Assembly: GCA_032164245.1 (NCBI GenBank)
Contig: JAVMKO010000003.1
Coordinates: forward strand, 3,606,651 to 3,670,650
Direction of reading: 5' to 3'
DNA: 64,000 nt
Source of the DNA: Sternotherus odoratus
Lineage: Eukaryota > Chordata > Testudines > Kinosternidae
Shown here: piece after piece, positions 1-11,907 of the stretch
How positions within the stretch are numbered: position 1 is the first letter of the stretch
Layout of the letters: every line of letters begins with the position of its first letter
Position numbers and translations under genes: made by a program
The notes under the pieces: generated by a model
Databases searched by the model: none
What the model was told of the DNA's origin: nothing
What the model saw: the letters and a program-made list of their open reading frames with translations, nothing else

Positions 1-126
1 AGTAAGAGTGTTGGACCGAAGGGGAGCAGGCAAGCTCCCATGTCTGGGCAGTTTGATAGAGTGGGCCCCTAATGGGATGACAGGGCAGGTAGGGTCCAAA
101 ATGGAGACTTTGGAGGATGGAGACCT

Positions 127-142
127 GGGGGGGGGGGGGGGG
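127..142 (+). repeat. Poly-G run (16 G)
   Basis: Homopolymer of 16 G. Length may be unreliable in assembly. Confidence 0.9.
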
Positions 143-230
143 ATCCAGCACAGGATAAAAGAAGCAGACACCACCAACTGGAGGCAGCAAAGTGTTCTGA
201 AGCCACTCTCTAAATACAGCACAGGTGTAG

Positions 231-1112
231 TATTTATAGACTCATAGACTCAAAAATCAGAAGGGACCATTATGATCATCTAGTCTGATCTCCTGCACAA
301 TGCAGGCCACAGAATCTCACCCACCCCTCCTGCAATAAATCTCTCACCTATGTCTGAGCTATTGAAGTCCTCAAATCATGGTTTAAAGGCTTCACAGTGC
401 AGAGAATCCTCCAGCAAGTGACCCGGGCCCCCTGCTGCAGAGGAAGGTGCAAACCCCCCAGGGCCTCTGCCAATCTGCCCTGGAGGAAAATTCCTTCCCG
501 ATCCCAAATATGGCGATGAGCTGAACCCTGAGCATGTGGGCAAGACTCACCAGCCAGACACCCAGGAAAGAATTCTCTGTAGTAACTCAGACCCCACCCC
601 ACCTAACATCCCATCACAGGCCACTGGGCCCATCTACCATGAATAATCAAAGATCAAGTAATTGCCAAAATGATGTTATCCCATCACACCATCTCCTCCA
701 TAAATTTATCTAGTTTAATCTTGAAGCCTGATATGTCTTTTGCTCTCACTGCTCCCCTTGGAAGGCTGCTCCAGAACTTCACTCCTCGGATGTTTAGAAA
801 CCTCCATCTAATTTCAAGTCTAAACTTCCTGCTGGCCAGTTTACATCCATTTGTTCTTGTGTCCACATTGTTCCCGAGCTTAAATAATTTCTCTCCCTCC
901 CTGGTATTTATCCCTCTGATATATTTATAGAGAGCAATTATATCTCCCCTCAGCCTTCTTTTGGTTAGGCTAAACAAGCCAAGCTCCTTGAATCGCTTTT
1001 CATAAGATAGTTTTTCTATTCCTCGGATCATCCTAGTAGCCCTTCTCTTACCTGTTCCATCCTTCTTAAACACAGGAGACCAGAACTGCACTCAGTATTC
1101 CAGATGAGGTCT
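231..1112 (-). mobile_element. CR1 LINE fragment, RT C-terminus and 3' end
   Basis: The left end is the reverse complement of a CR1 3' tail (atagactcatagactc...). From 1091 to 684 the minus strand encodes the CR1 ORF2 C-terminus (RRATRMIRGIEKLSYEKRF, LGLFSLTKRRLRGDI, LDKFMEEMV). It is 5'-truncated at about 1112. Confidence 0.9.
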
Positions 1113-1439
1113 CATATTTAGTATGCTAGCAAGGCCTGATCCAAAGCCTACCACAATCAGGGGGAATTTGTCAGATGTCGTCTTCAGTGGGCTTTGGCTC
1201 AGGGCCCGAATTACCAGGTCAGTAAGGCACCATTCGCCCCTTCACATGCAGCATGTTGTTTTTCATTGCCTCAGTGGAACGGATAGTCTTTCAGCTCATG
1301 CGTAAAACACTAGCAGTCAAGAATTCCAGCTTCTCTGCCCAGCTCTGGCAGAGACGTCTTCAGCGTCCATATGCACATTACTTAAGTCTTAAGACACAGC
1401 CATGTCTATCCATCCACTGAGCGAAAACTCTCGCCCAGG

Positions 1440-1570
1440 TTCTCATCTCGCATCTCAAATACCGCAACGTCCTTGTCTCCGACCTTGACAAATGCAATCT
1501 TGCCCCATGGACGTCCATTCAGAATGCTGCTGCTAAGACCATTTCCCTTTTGACCATGAATACAAAGCAT
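1440..1570 (+). mobile_element. L2-like LINE reverse transcriptase remnant
   Basis: The plus strand reads LVSDLDKCNLAPW then SIQNAAAKTI, resembling the QNAAAR segment of L2-clade reverse transcriptases. Short and heavily decayed. Confidence 0.5.
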
Positions 1571-2219
1571 AAATAAATCAATCAGAATAATAAGTAATTC
1601 CCAGGGCCGGTGCAAGGCTGAAGCTGTGAATGCCAGTTGTATGCTTCAAGAGCCACAGACGGAAGCACTCTAGAAATGCAGCGTGGGTTTCAACTTTTGC
1701 TTTCTGCCTGGAAGATCTTTAGAATGAGAGGAGACATCAGGTTTTCCCAAGCAAAATGAGGGTTAGGGACACCTTCCGCATGTGACTAGATGATTCCATG
1801 AATGTCATTAGTATGTAGCTTCCAGTGAGCAGAACAATGAGAGAAGTGCATAACCAATGTCCTTCAGAACCAGCGGCAGAATAGCGAACAGGCGGTCTTG
1901 ACACGCCTCATCTTTGGAAAGTCTCCGCTCCCTGCTCTGTCCTTCCGAAGCAGAACACTGAGCCATGGCGTGACACAAGGCCGCATGTGACCAATCCAGC
2001 GCCTAGGAACTAGTGTGTGAGGCCTCATCTGAGATGTTCCACTCTCAGCACTAACAGGGAACTCAAGAGATCGTTCCATTCTAGACCAGCAGATCCAGCT
2101 CGGGAATGCAAGGTAGAAAAACTCTTCAGCAAAATTCCATGGCAGGAGAAATCAGCACTCCTCCCGCACCTTCTCCTGCAACACCACTCTGAAGGAGGCA
2201 TCCACAGAGTCCGGTGAAT
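1571..2219. other. No feature recognised
   Basis: Mixed-composition intergenic sequence between the L2-like remnant and the next dispersed repeat. Only short chance reading frames are present. Confidence 0.5.
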
Positions 2220-2312
2220 GGGTCGGATTCTGATCTCACCCTGGTGAAGCTCTGCTGACTTCAGTGGAGTTATTCCTGACATACACCCATGTAAACGAAC
2301 TCAAAATGAGTT
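2220..2312 (+). repeat. Dispersed 'tctgatctcac...gtgtaaac' repeat
   Basis: Contains gattctgatctcac, acttcagtggagttattcctga and a gtaaac end. The same word set recurs near 16800 and at 34955-35090, so it is a low-copy dispersed family. Its class is unknown to me. Confidence 0.4.
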
Positions 2313-2467
2313 CCAGTGAACCTGGGGAAAATGGTCTATGTGAAAATGATGCTCCAACTTACCCTATGTAGTTAAACTAGTGCAAACCCCCATGGAGACA
2401 CCCATAAATCAGTTTACAGCTGGTTGATATCAAATTAGCTTAATTCTCTGACCAAATTAACCTAATG

Positions 2468-2645
2468 ATTTATGCAGTGTTGTTATAGCCGTGTTGGTCC
2501 CAGGAGATGAGGTACATAAGGTGGGTGAGGGAATATCTTTTATTGGACCAACTTGGTGAGAGAGACAAGCTTTTGAGCTTACACAGATCTCTGGGTCCAA
2601 TATAAGATATCACCTCACTCCCCCACCTCTCCCTGATTGTCTCTC
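2468..2645 (-). mobile_element. Penelope-like element 3' tail fragment
   Basis: Carries tagccgtgttggtccc, ggtgggtgaggg, attggaccaac and gagagacaagcttttgag. The reverse complement of this word order follows the GIY-YIG remnant at 63015-63656 and recurs near 41.8 and 44.7 kb, which is why I assign it to that family. Confidence 0.55.
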
Positions 2646-2743
2646 TAATTAATCTAAATCAATTTATATCAATTGTTTGAGGTGCACCTTTTGGGTGCAG
2701 ACAAAGATTATGTCAGGCAAGATAGAGAGATAGGGTGTATGGG

Positions 2744-2779
2744 GATAGATCGATCGATCGATCGATAGATAGATAGATG
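2744..2779 (+). repeat. Compound GATC/GATA microsatellite
   Basis: Four gatc units followed by about four gata units. GATA repeats are typical simple repeats of reptile genomes. Confidence 0.85.
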
Positions 2780-3194
2780 ACTCCAGTCTCCAAGGCTATG
2801 TAATCTGTTAACTACAGCAGCTTCCATCAGCATAAAAATCAGTGAGAACATTTAAAAGGAATGAAAATTACTACTAACAATAGCAATCGCTTGCAGAAGC
2901 CGATCTGTGCATGGATGAAATTGACGTAGTGAACTAACATAAAAGAAAAAAGAACTAAAAAAAGTTATCAGTTGAATAACAATGGAGATATTACTCAGTG
3001 GTCTGATGCATGAAATTCATCATATGTTCTCTCTCACTGACTCTTCAGGCTGAACTCCAGAGCGTGTCCTTGGCAAAATGATCACCATACAGGGAAGCAA
3101 CGTGCTAGTTCATCAAAGGCTAATTCACTCAGACTGAAAAAAATGTATTTCAAATAGACAACAACGTACAGCTTCATGGCACCTCGGCACTTGA
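2780..3194. other. A/T-rich spacer, no feature recognised
   Basis: A/T-rich intergenic stretch without a convincing repeat or coding signal. Confidence 0.45.
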
Positions 3195-3335
3195 AGGATC
3201 CAGCATGCTTCAGAGAGGACTTGATGACAGTTTATAAGTACCTACGTGGGGAATAAATATTTGATGATGGGCTCTTCAGTCTTTCAGATAACACAAGCCA
3301 ATGGCTGGAAGTCAAGGCTAGATAAATTCCAGTGG
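3195..3335 (+). mobile_element. CR1 LINE fragment (older subfamily)
   Basis: Decayed CR1 ORF2 C-terminus: frames read LMTVYKYLRGE and, after frameshifts, a WKSRLDKF-like end. The near-complete CR1 starts directly after it, so that copy inserted next to or into this one. Confidence 0.6.
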
Positions 3336-6300
3336 GAATTAGGGCATTCTAGGTTTTAGACAGGAAAGGATGGAAAAGGATAAAGGAGGGGCCAGATCAG
3401 ATGAGAAATTTTCACATAAAGAATCTGACACACCAGGGAAGAGCAGACAGATAAACAGTGACCAGTTTTTAAAGTGCTTGTACACAAATGCCAGAAGTCT
3501 AAATAATAAGATGGGTGAACTAGAGTGCCTCGTGTTAGAGGAGGATATTGACATAATAGGCATCACAGAAACATGGTGGACCGAGGACAATCAATGGGAC
3601 ACAATCATTCCAGGGTATAAAATATATCGGAAGGACAGAATAGGTCATGGGGGCGGGGGAGTGGCACTTTATGTAAAAGATAGTGTAGAATCAAATGAAG
3701 TAAAAATCTTAAATGAATCCACATGTTCCATAGAATCACTATGGATAGTAATTTCATGCTCTAATAAGAACATAACAATAGGGCTCTATTATCGACCACC
3801 TGATCAGGACAGTGATAGGGATGACGAAATGCTAAGGGAGATTAGAGAGGCTGTCAAAATAAAGAACCCAATAATAGTGGGAGACTTCAATTATCCCAAC
3901 ATTGACTGGGTACATGTCACCTCAGGACGAAATGCAGAGATGAAATTTCTTGATACTTTAAATGACTGCTTCTTGGAGCAGCTGGTAAAGGAACCCACAA
4001 GGGGAGAGGCAACTCTAGATTTGGTCCTGAGTGGAGCGCAGGATCTGGTTCAAGAGGTAACTATAAAAGGACCGCTGGGAAATAGTGACCATAATATAAT
4101 AACATTTAACATTCCTATGGTGGGAATAACACCTCAGAAGCCCAACACTGGGGCATTTAATTTCAAAAAGGGGAACTATGCAAGAATGAGGGGGTTAGTT
4201 AAACAGAAATTAAAAGGTAAAGTGACTAAAGTGAAATCCCTGCAAGCTGCATGGACTCTCTTCAAAGATACCATAATGAAGGCCCAACTCAAATGTATAC
4301 CCCAAATTAAAAAACAACGCCAGAAAACTAAAAAAGAGCCACCGTGGCTTAACAGCCAAGTAAAAGAAGCAGTGAGAGAGAAAAAGGCATCTTTTAAAAA
4401 GTGGAAGTCTAATCCTAGTGAGGTAAATAGAAAGGAGAATAAGCACTGCCAAATAAAGTGTAAGAATGTAATAAGAAAAGCTAAAATGGAGTTTGAAGAA
4501 CAGCTAGCCGAAAACTCAAAAGGTAATAACAAAATGTTTTTTAAATATGTCAGAAGCAGGAAGCCTGCTAAACAACCAGTGGGGCCCCCGGATGACAGAG
4601 ATACAAAAGGAGCACTTAAAGATGACAGAGTCATTGCAGAGAAACTAAATGAATTCTTTGCTTCAGTCTTCACGGCTGAGGACGTTAGGGAGATTTCTAA
4701 ACCTGAGCTGTCTTTTGTAGGTGACAAATCTGAGGTATTGTCACAAATTGAAGTATCAGTAGAGGAGGTTCTGGAACTCATTGATAAACTTAACTGTAAC
4801 AAGTCACCGGGACCAGATGGCATTCACCCAAGAGTTCTGAAAGAACTCAAATGTGAAATTGCGGCACTATTAACGAGGGTTTGTTAATCCTTTAAATCGG
4901 CTACTGTGCCCAGTGACTGGAAGATAGCTAATGTAACGCCAATATTTAAAAAGGGCTCTAGAGGTGATCCTGGCAATTACAGACCAGTCAGTCTAACGTC
5001 CGTACCGGGAAAATTAGTTGAAACAATAGTAAAGAATAAAATTGTCAGATACATAGAAGAGCATAAATTGTTGGGCAAAAGTCAACATGGTTTCTGCAAA
5101 GGGAAATCGTGTCTTACTAATCTATTAGAGTTCTTTGAAGGGGTCAGCAAACATGTGGACAAGGGGGATCCGGTGGACGTAGTGTACTTAGATTTCCAGA
5201 AAGCCTTTGACAAGGTCCCTCACCAAAGGCTCTTACATAAATTAAGCTGCCATGGGATAAGAGGGAAGATCTTCTCAGGGATTGAAAACTGGTTAAAAGA
5301 CAGGGAACAAAGGGTAGGAATAAATGGAACTTTTTCAGAATGGAGAGGGGTAACTAGTGGTGTTCCCCAAGGGTCAGTCCTGGGACCGATCCTATTCAAC
5401 TTATTTATAAATGATTTGGAGGAAGGGGTAAACAGTGATGTGGCAAAGTTTGCAGATGATACTAAACTGCTCAAAGTAGTAAGGACCAAAGCAGACTGTG
5501 AAGAACTTCAAAAAGATCTCACTAAACTAAGTGATTGGGCAACAAAATGGCAAATGAAATTTAATGTGGATAAATGTAAAGTAATGCACATTGGAAAAAA
5601 TAACCCCAACTATACATACAATATGATGGGGGCTAATTTAGCTACAACCAATCAGGAAAAAGACCTGGGAGTCATTGTGGATAGTTCTCTGAAGGCATCC
5701 ACGCAGTGTGCAGCGGCAGTCAAAAAAGCAAACAGGATGTTAGGAATCATTAAAAAAGGGATAGAGAATAAGTCGGAGAATATCTTATTGCCCTTATACA
5801 AATCCATGGTGCGCCCACATCTTGAATACTGCGTACAAATGTGGTCTCCTCATCTCAAAAAGGATATACTGGCACTAGAAAAGGTTCAGAGAAGGGCAAC
5901 TAAAATGATTAGGGGTTTGGAACGGGTCCCATATGAAGAGAGATTAAAGAGGCTAGGACTTTTTAGCTTGGAAAAGAGGAGACTAAGGGGGGATATGACA
6001 GAGGTATATAAAATTATGAGTGGTGTGGAGGAAGTAAATAAGGAAAAATTATTTACTTGTTCCCAAAATAGAAGAACTAGGGGCCACTCAATGAAATTGG
6101 CGTGCAGCAGGTTTAAAACAAATAAAAGAAAGTTCTTCTTCACACAGCGCACAGTCAACCTGTGGAACTCCTTAGCTGAGGAGGCTGTGAAGGCTAGGAC
6201 TATAACAGGGTTTAAAAGAGAGCTGGATAAATTCATGGAGGCTAAGTCCATAAATGGCTATTAGCCGGGATGGGTAATGAATGGTGTCCCTAGCCTCTGT

Positions 6301-6473
6301 CTGTCAGAGGGGGGTGATGGATGGCAGGAGAGAGATCGCTCGATCATACCTGTTAGGTTCACTCACTCCGGGGCACCTGGCATTGGCCACTGTCGGTAGA
6401 CAGGATGCTGAGCTAGATGGACCTTTGGTCTGACCCAGTATGGCCGTTCTTATGTTCTTATGTTATGTTCTTA
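3336..6473 (+). mobile_element. Near-complete CR1 LINE (ORF2 and 3' UTR)
   Basis: Starts around 3336, carries all of ORF2, a 3' UTR with the usual CR1 words (gggcacctggcattggccactg, gatggacctttggtctgaccc) and a 3' terminal ttcttatg repeat at 6448-6473. ORF1 and the 5' UTR are missing, as in most CR1 copies truncated during reverse transcription. Low decay compared with every other CR1 copy here suggests a recent insertion. Confidence 0.93.
3370..6264 (+). pseudogene. CR1 ORF2 (endonuclease-reverse transcriptase) with one in-frame stop
   Basis: 965 codons in a single frame, interrupted only by TAA at 4885-4887. The part before the stop has an AP-like endonuclease with TNARSL (about 3484), ITETWW (about 3561), GDFNYPNIDW (about 3880) and SDHN (about 4087), so the expected catalytic segments are present. 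The part after has the reverse transcriptase, with VTPIFKKGSRGDPGNYRPVS, the catalytic FADD at 5449-5460, and the CR1 C-terminus ending LDKFMEAKSINGY. The 5' end of ORF2 is close to complete. It is inactive as it stands because the stop lies between endonuclease and RT. Confidence 0.92.
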
Positions 6474-6589
6474 CAATTAGCCACTGGAAGTGAGAACAGA
6501 ATCATTTTCAAAACCTTGATTGAATTTCCAGGCTGCACCGGAAAAAAAGGCAAAATTGCTGGAATCTTCCCAACGGAATCTTTGCTGAG

Positions 6590-7331
6590 ATGTGAATAGC
6601 TCAACCACTGGTCCCCCTGCTTTGTAATGCGGGAGAACAAGAGGGAGAGAGAAAAGGACCTAGGGGTTACAATGGGTGGGAAGCTGGACATGAGGCAACA
6701 GTGTGCCCTTATTGCCAAGAAGGCTAATGGTATTTTGGGCTGTATAACTAGGAGCATTGCCAGCCGACTGAGGGACGTGATTGTTCCCCTCTACTCAGCA
6801 TTGGTGAGGCCTCATCTGAAGTACTGTGTCCAGTTTTGGGCCCCACACTACAAGGATGTGGAAAAACTGGAGAGAGTCCAGCTGAGGGCAACAAAAATGT
6901 TTAGGGGGCTGGAGCACATGACTTATGAGAAGAGGCTGAGAGAACTGGGATTGTTTAGTCTGCAGAAGAGAACAATGAGGGGGAGGAGTTTAATAGCTGC
7001 TTTTAACTACCTGAAAGGGGGTTCCAAAGAGGCTGGATCTAGACTGGTCTCAGGGGTAGCAGATGACAGAACAAGGAGTAATGGTCTCAAGTTGCAGAGG
7101 GGGAAGTTTAGATTGGATATTAGAAAACACTATTTCCCTAGGAGGGTGGTGAAGCACTGGAATGGGTTCCCTAGGGAGGTGGTGGAATCTCCTTCCTTAG
7201 AGGTTTTTAAGGTCAGGCTTGACAAAGCCCTGCTGGGATGATTTAGTTGGGGTTGGTCCTGCTTTGAGCAGGGGGTTGGACTAGATACCTCCTGAGGTCC
7301 CTTCCAACCCTGATCTTCTATGATTCTATGA
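6590..7331 (+). mobile_element. CR1 LINE, 5'-truncated, second copy in the same orientation
   Basis: An open frame at 6627-7241 encodes the CR1 RT C-terminus ([47 protein letters not shown]) of a different subfamily. The tail is ggggttggtcctgctttgagc...ctatgattctatg. It lies about 120 bp after the first CR1. Confidence 0.92.
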
Positions 7332-7754
7332 GGAGCACTGGACTTTCACTCAGTAATGACTTCATCCATGGCTGGTGGGGAGACAGAGAGAGTCTTTCCT
7401 GCACTCACCATGTATGCTTGGCCCTGCATCAGGAACACAGGCCGCTTATGCCAAAACCTCACAGTTGAACACACAGCCCTGAAGCAGCCATAGGCTGCAA
7501 GTAAATTTCTTATTAATTATTAACGATTTCCTCATGCTGGCCCTTGGGGGCCCCAGACAGGATCAGGGCCCCTCGTGACGGGTGTTGCAGAAACAGAGCA
7601 AACGCCAATCCCTACCTCAAAGTCCTTATAACCTAGTGATATAAGAGCTCAGTGAATGTAAAAGGAACAATCGCAAGGAATGAGGGAAGGACGATGAGGG
7701 AAGCAGGGATTAGAATGGGCATATACAAGGGCCAGCTATGTGTGCAGGTAGTCA
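7332..7754. other. No feature recognised
   Basis: Intergenic sequence between the second CR1 and the hAT-like MITE, without repeat or coding signal. Confidence 0.45.
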
Positions 7755-7762
7755 GTTTAGCA

Positions 7763-8090
7763 TGGGGTTTCTCAAACTGAGGGTCGCGACCCCCGGGGGG
7801 GGGGGGTCGCTGAGCGCTCCCAGGGGGGGGGGTCGCCGAGCGCTGCCGGGGGGGGGGGGTCGCCGAGCTCCTGCCGCTGCCGAAACGCCACCAAATTGAT
7901 TAGTTCCACATTCGGTGGCTTTTCAGCGGACATACCGAGCGCTCTCGGAAGTGCTCAGCATGTCCACCGAAAATAGCCGCTGAATGCGGAAGTAATTAAT
8001 TTGGCGGCTTTTCGGCGGACATACAAGGGTCGCGCCATGCTGCCAGAGAAGAAAAAAGGGTTGCGGTCTCAGGAAGTTTGAGAACCGCTG
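7763..8090 (+). mobile_element. hAT-like MITE with perfect 8-bp target duplication
   Basis: 328 bp. The ends are inverted (tggggtttctcaaact and agtttgagaaccgctg) and flanked by the identical 8-mer gtttagca at 7755-7762 and 8091-8098. The interior starts with three G-run units (tcgc.gagcgct motif) and has no coding capacity. The duplication size and ends fit a nonautonomous hAT element. Confidence 0.85.
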
Positions 8091-8098
8091 GTTTAGCA

Positions 8099-9477
8099 CC
8101 TATCCATAAGTATGTCTAATGCGAAGATCAGGTAAATATAATAGTAGCTGAAGGCGCTACTGGCTACTTACCTGGCTATTCTCATTGGGCAGTTTCCTGC
8201 TGGTATCACGGTGGGCGTGGGCTGGAGGAGGGATTTGCCGGAGGAGAGGCTCATGGGTTCATTAGACTCAAGGCTGGACGTTCCAGTGCATTTTTGGAAG
8301 CACGTTGAGCCTCATGGGAGAGGGGGAAGTTTAGGTTCACGCTCATCTTGGTGATCAAAGGCTACGTGACTGGGGCGGATTATTAATCATGTTTATTACA
8401 ACAGTGCCTGGTCATCAAAGACGAAGAGAGCTCCATTGCGCTAGGCTCTGTACAAACACCAAAGTAGCAGGCAGACTCTGCTCTGAAGAGCTAAATATTT
8501 GACCAGTTTCTGATGTAAGCAGGTGTCACCCCGGTTAAGTCAATGGGGTGGACAAGGGAGCCAACAGAAGGGCCCTGCTGTCTTAGACATTCACATTGTC
8601 ATAACAGTGATTTGACAACTGTATCCTAGGATGGAGGAAGCAGGAGAAGAAGAGAACGGGGCAATCAGGAACCAAACACCAAACCAGACACCCGTGTGGT
8701 CCAAACTACTTCAGCAGTTCCTAGCAGGTGCTGCTGATCTCCGAGTTTAATGAGCTCGGAATAATTATAACTTCCGAAGCAGGAAATGCCCTTTAAGCCT
8801 ATTAGGAATTCTGATGTTCTAACCATTCATGTTACATCTACGGGGTACAGCCGAGGGCGGCCTGCAGTGAAATACCTGGGGGGCTAGCAGGCCTACCCCA
8901 ACTGTAAGCTCCTTCGCCAAAACGTGATCAAAGGTTCACAAAACATCACAGCTAATAATAAACGGTGGTTGTTGGGACTAAGAAGGCTGAGGTCTCTGGA
9001 CTCGAAATCCCCAGCCTTGTGTCCCCATCTTGTGGTGTAACAGGACAGGGTCACATTAACCCCTTGGACTCTCAGGGTCTATTTCTTCAAGCACAAGGGG
9101 GGTTAATTGCAACCCTGAGAATCCGCATGAGGAGCGGCGCACTTAGCAGCGAAAGAGCCTCAACGGCAGGATGCAGTTGCCTGCTCCACTGACGGGTGTC
9201 TGGCTATATTTATTTCTCAAGTGCTGAAGATAAGCGTTTACACATCTCCGTGACCCGGGGTGAAGGATGAGGAGAGAGACGAGCGTCTAGCTTTGACGTG
9301 CATCTGCTGAAACATGCCCTTGTTGATGGCTGCTCTAAAACCGCCTCCTGAGACCCACTGGAAGTACCAGTTGATTGTGGGCAGCTTCAGAAGGACGATG
9401 GGGGTCGGAGGGTTACACAGGAAGGGTGGAATGAATGAATACTGTATAAAGTGCAACAAAGGCACTTTGTGAAGGCC
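8099..9477. other. No feature recognised
   Basis: About 1.4 kb of unremarkable intergenic sequence. Short open frames at 8965-9192 and 9238-9465 have no family resemblance. Confidence 0.45.
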
Positions 9478-9745
9478 AAGACTGTAACAGGGTTCAGAAA
9501 GGAACTAGATAAGTTCATGGAGGATAGATTCATCAATGGCTATTAGCCAGGATGGGCAGGGATGGTGTCCCTAGCCTCTGTTCGCCAGAAGCTGGGAATG
9601 GGTGACAGGGGAAGGATCATTTGATGGTTCCCTGTTCTGTTCGTTCCCTGTGGGGCACCTGGCATTGGCCACTGTTGGAAGACAGGATCCTAGGCTAGAT
9701 GGACCTTTGGTCTGATCCAGTATGGCCGTTCTTATGTTCTTAAAA
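9478..9745 (+). mobile_element. CR1 LINE 3' end
   Basis: Begins in the ORF2 C-terminus (ggaactagataagttcatggagg) and ends with the CR1 3' UTR words atggacctttggtctgatcc and ttcttatgttctta. Confidence 0.88.
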
Positions 9746-10149
9746 GAGATTTGCTAGTATGTGGACATGAAATAATTCCCAGCCACCAGCTGCGGGGACT
9801 CGTCTGTGGTCAAGAGGTTCCACATCCGAAGGCTGGTTTGTATTCCGGTGATGTAGGCAGCACAATAAGAAAAAGGCCCATGCTGCATGCTAAATAGAAG
9901 CACATGCCCCTTGTCCCTGCACACGGCGCAAGACGCCAGTGACGGATTGGCTAGAACTCTCAACACCTTCCTGCCAGATCACATTTCAGACCGAAATGTT
10001 TCTCTCTAGCACACTGACGTGGGCGGTGGGCGAACAGCCGCTGGATTCATCGTCAGACCGATACTGCTCTTCCAGCCAGAGCCACCAGGAGGATGGGAAA
10101 TGAGTTTGGAAGAAGAACAAGAGCTGTACCAAGGAAGTGGCTGGCGTTT

Positions 10150-10333
10150 TAGCTGAGCTCTGGAACGGGGCCTCCAAGGCAGGTCATGGTGTCCCCATCC
10201 TTGGAAGCTTTGAAAAACAAGCCGGACAAACAGCGATCACGGGAGGGTCTATGTTCACTTGGTCTTGCCTCAGCACAGGGGGCTGGACTTGATGGCTTGT
10301 CGAGGTCCCTTCTGGCGCTACATTTCTATGAGT
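10150..10333 (+). mobile_element. CR1-type 3' end fragment
   Basis: ggtgtccccatccttggaagc, then gggctggacttgatggc, gaggtcccttctggc and a ctatga end: the 3' end of another CR1 subfamily. Confidence 0.7.
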
Positions 10334-10482
10334 CGATGAGCGATCGCCCGCCCTCCTTAGGGCAGTAGATTCCACTCTTCAGATGAGAGCCCTCGCCAGA
10401 GCACATAAAGGCCTTTAAAATCAATCTAGATCTGGACTTTGGATTGGGCCCTAAGGGAATCCCATCGATGGCAGATCTAATC

Positions 10483-10851
10483 CCGGGGTTCTCAGGCTCC
10501 ATTGCACCGCGACCGCCTTCTGACAACAAAAATTACTACACAGGCCCCAGAGAGGGAACCGAAGCCTGAGCCCGGCCAAGCCTCACCGCCCAGGAGGGGG
10601 CCAAAGCCAAAGCCCTGAGCTACTCCGCCCTGGGCAAGGAGGCCAAAGCTGAAGCCCAGGCAGGGGGCCTGGAACCTGAACCTCACTGCCTGGGACTGAA
10701 GCCCTCAGTCTTCAGCTTTGGCCCCCAGCAGTGGGGCTGGCGCTTCAGCTCCGGCCCGGGGAAGCGGGAGTCAGGCTTCAGCTCTGGCCCCAGGCCTCTG
10801 ATCTAAACCGGCCCTGGCAACCCCATTAAAATGGGGTCACGAGAACCACTG
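10483..10851 (+). mobile_element. hAT-like MITE, GC-rich interior
   Basis: The ends ccggggttctcag and gagaaccactg are inverted and resemble those of the 7763-8090 element. Flanking 8-mers are atctaatc and atctaagg (6 of 8 identical). The interior repeats gaagc-c-gag words. Confidence 0.65.
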
Positions 10852-11109
10852 ATCTAAGGAAAGGAAAAGGGGCCAGTTTTGTCACAACCCAAGGGGATGT
10901 TCGCCCTCGTGAGGCCTACTTCTCCAGCCTCCCTGAAGTCAGGCTCACTTGCTTCTCTGTAAATAGTCGATCGTGGGGTGTGCACACTTCACCACAAGGG
11001 TAGCCCAGCCGAGGGGTTTTCACCCGGGCAGTCCGGGTTTCAGCTCCGGTATCTGGGTGCCGTTTGACAAGCCCTGGGGTGCAGGGGTGTTTTGCTCATG
11101 GGCGGGGGG

Positions 11110-11245
11110 AAAAGGTGGAGCAAGGGCAGGGCCTTGGGGGAAGAGCCAGAGCAGGGGCAGGGCCTTGGGGAAAAGAGGCAGAGATGGAGGTGGAGCCTTT
11201 GGGGAAAGAGATAGGGCAGGGGCGGGGCCTCAAGGGTGCAATTAT
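11110..11245 (+). repeat. Imperfect GC-rich tandem repeat
   Basis: Three to four diverged units containing gcagggccttggggaa-aga, period roughly 40-46 bp, ending ggcggggcctcaaggg. Confidence 0.55.
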
Positions 11246-11907
11246 CAGCCATTAGACAGGTGGCAACCCCAGCTCATCCTGCCAGAAGTAGACAGGCTTC
11301 TGACTCTAATAACCAGAGAGAAAGAGGAAGTAACAGGGAGGAGGAGGAGAAGGTTTGGGGGGAAGCTATGTCTCTTCTAGACTTAAACAGAAGCCAGGTT
11401 GAAGACAGAAGGCCAAGGACTAAAGCCAGCTGGAGCAGGCGATGTGACCTGCTTCCTTGAGGGCAAGGCAAGGCTCAGCTAAGGCTGGCTCATTCCTTGG
11501 TGAGGGGGAGAGTTGGCCTCAGCTTCACTGAGGCACAGAAAGTCTGGCCCGAGGGCCGTTTCTCCTGGGATGTCTCCATGATGCTGCGTGTCAGGACACT
11601 GAGTGGGACACTGGGAATTAGGGAGTCCCACAATCATCCAGATTGTCCAGAATAGGGGCCCCATTTGTTATGCACAAAGAAACTGTCCGCCCTCCTGCGC
11701 CCCCTTGTGGCCAGGGTGCCTCTGCACGGCTCTGCTCTTCATCCTCCCTCTTCCAGGCCCCCGTTCCCAGCCTCCACCCGCTTGCTCACCCATTCACCCC
11801 CCTTAACTGGGCTGGGTTCATTCAAACAAAAGGAACTCAGAGGTCAACCTCACTGGCCCAGGGCCTGGCTCTTGTCCCCAAGCCTGAGTGAGCAAAAGGG
11901 GTCCTTA
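11246..11907. other. No feature recognised
   Basis: Intergenic sequence with several overlapping short frames on both strands, none resembling a known protein. Confidence 0.4.

Noticed and set aside
684..1091. 135-codon minus-strand frame as a host gene
   Set aside because: It is the C-terminus of a CR1 reverse transcriptase with a CR1 tail.
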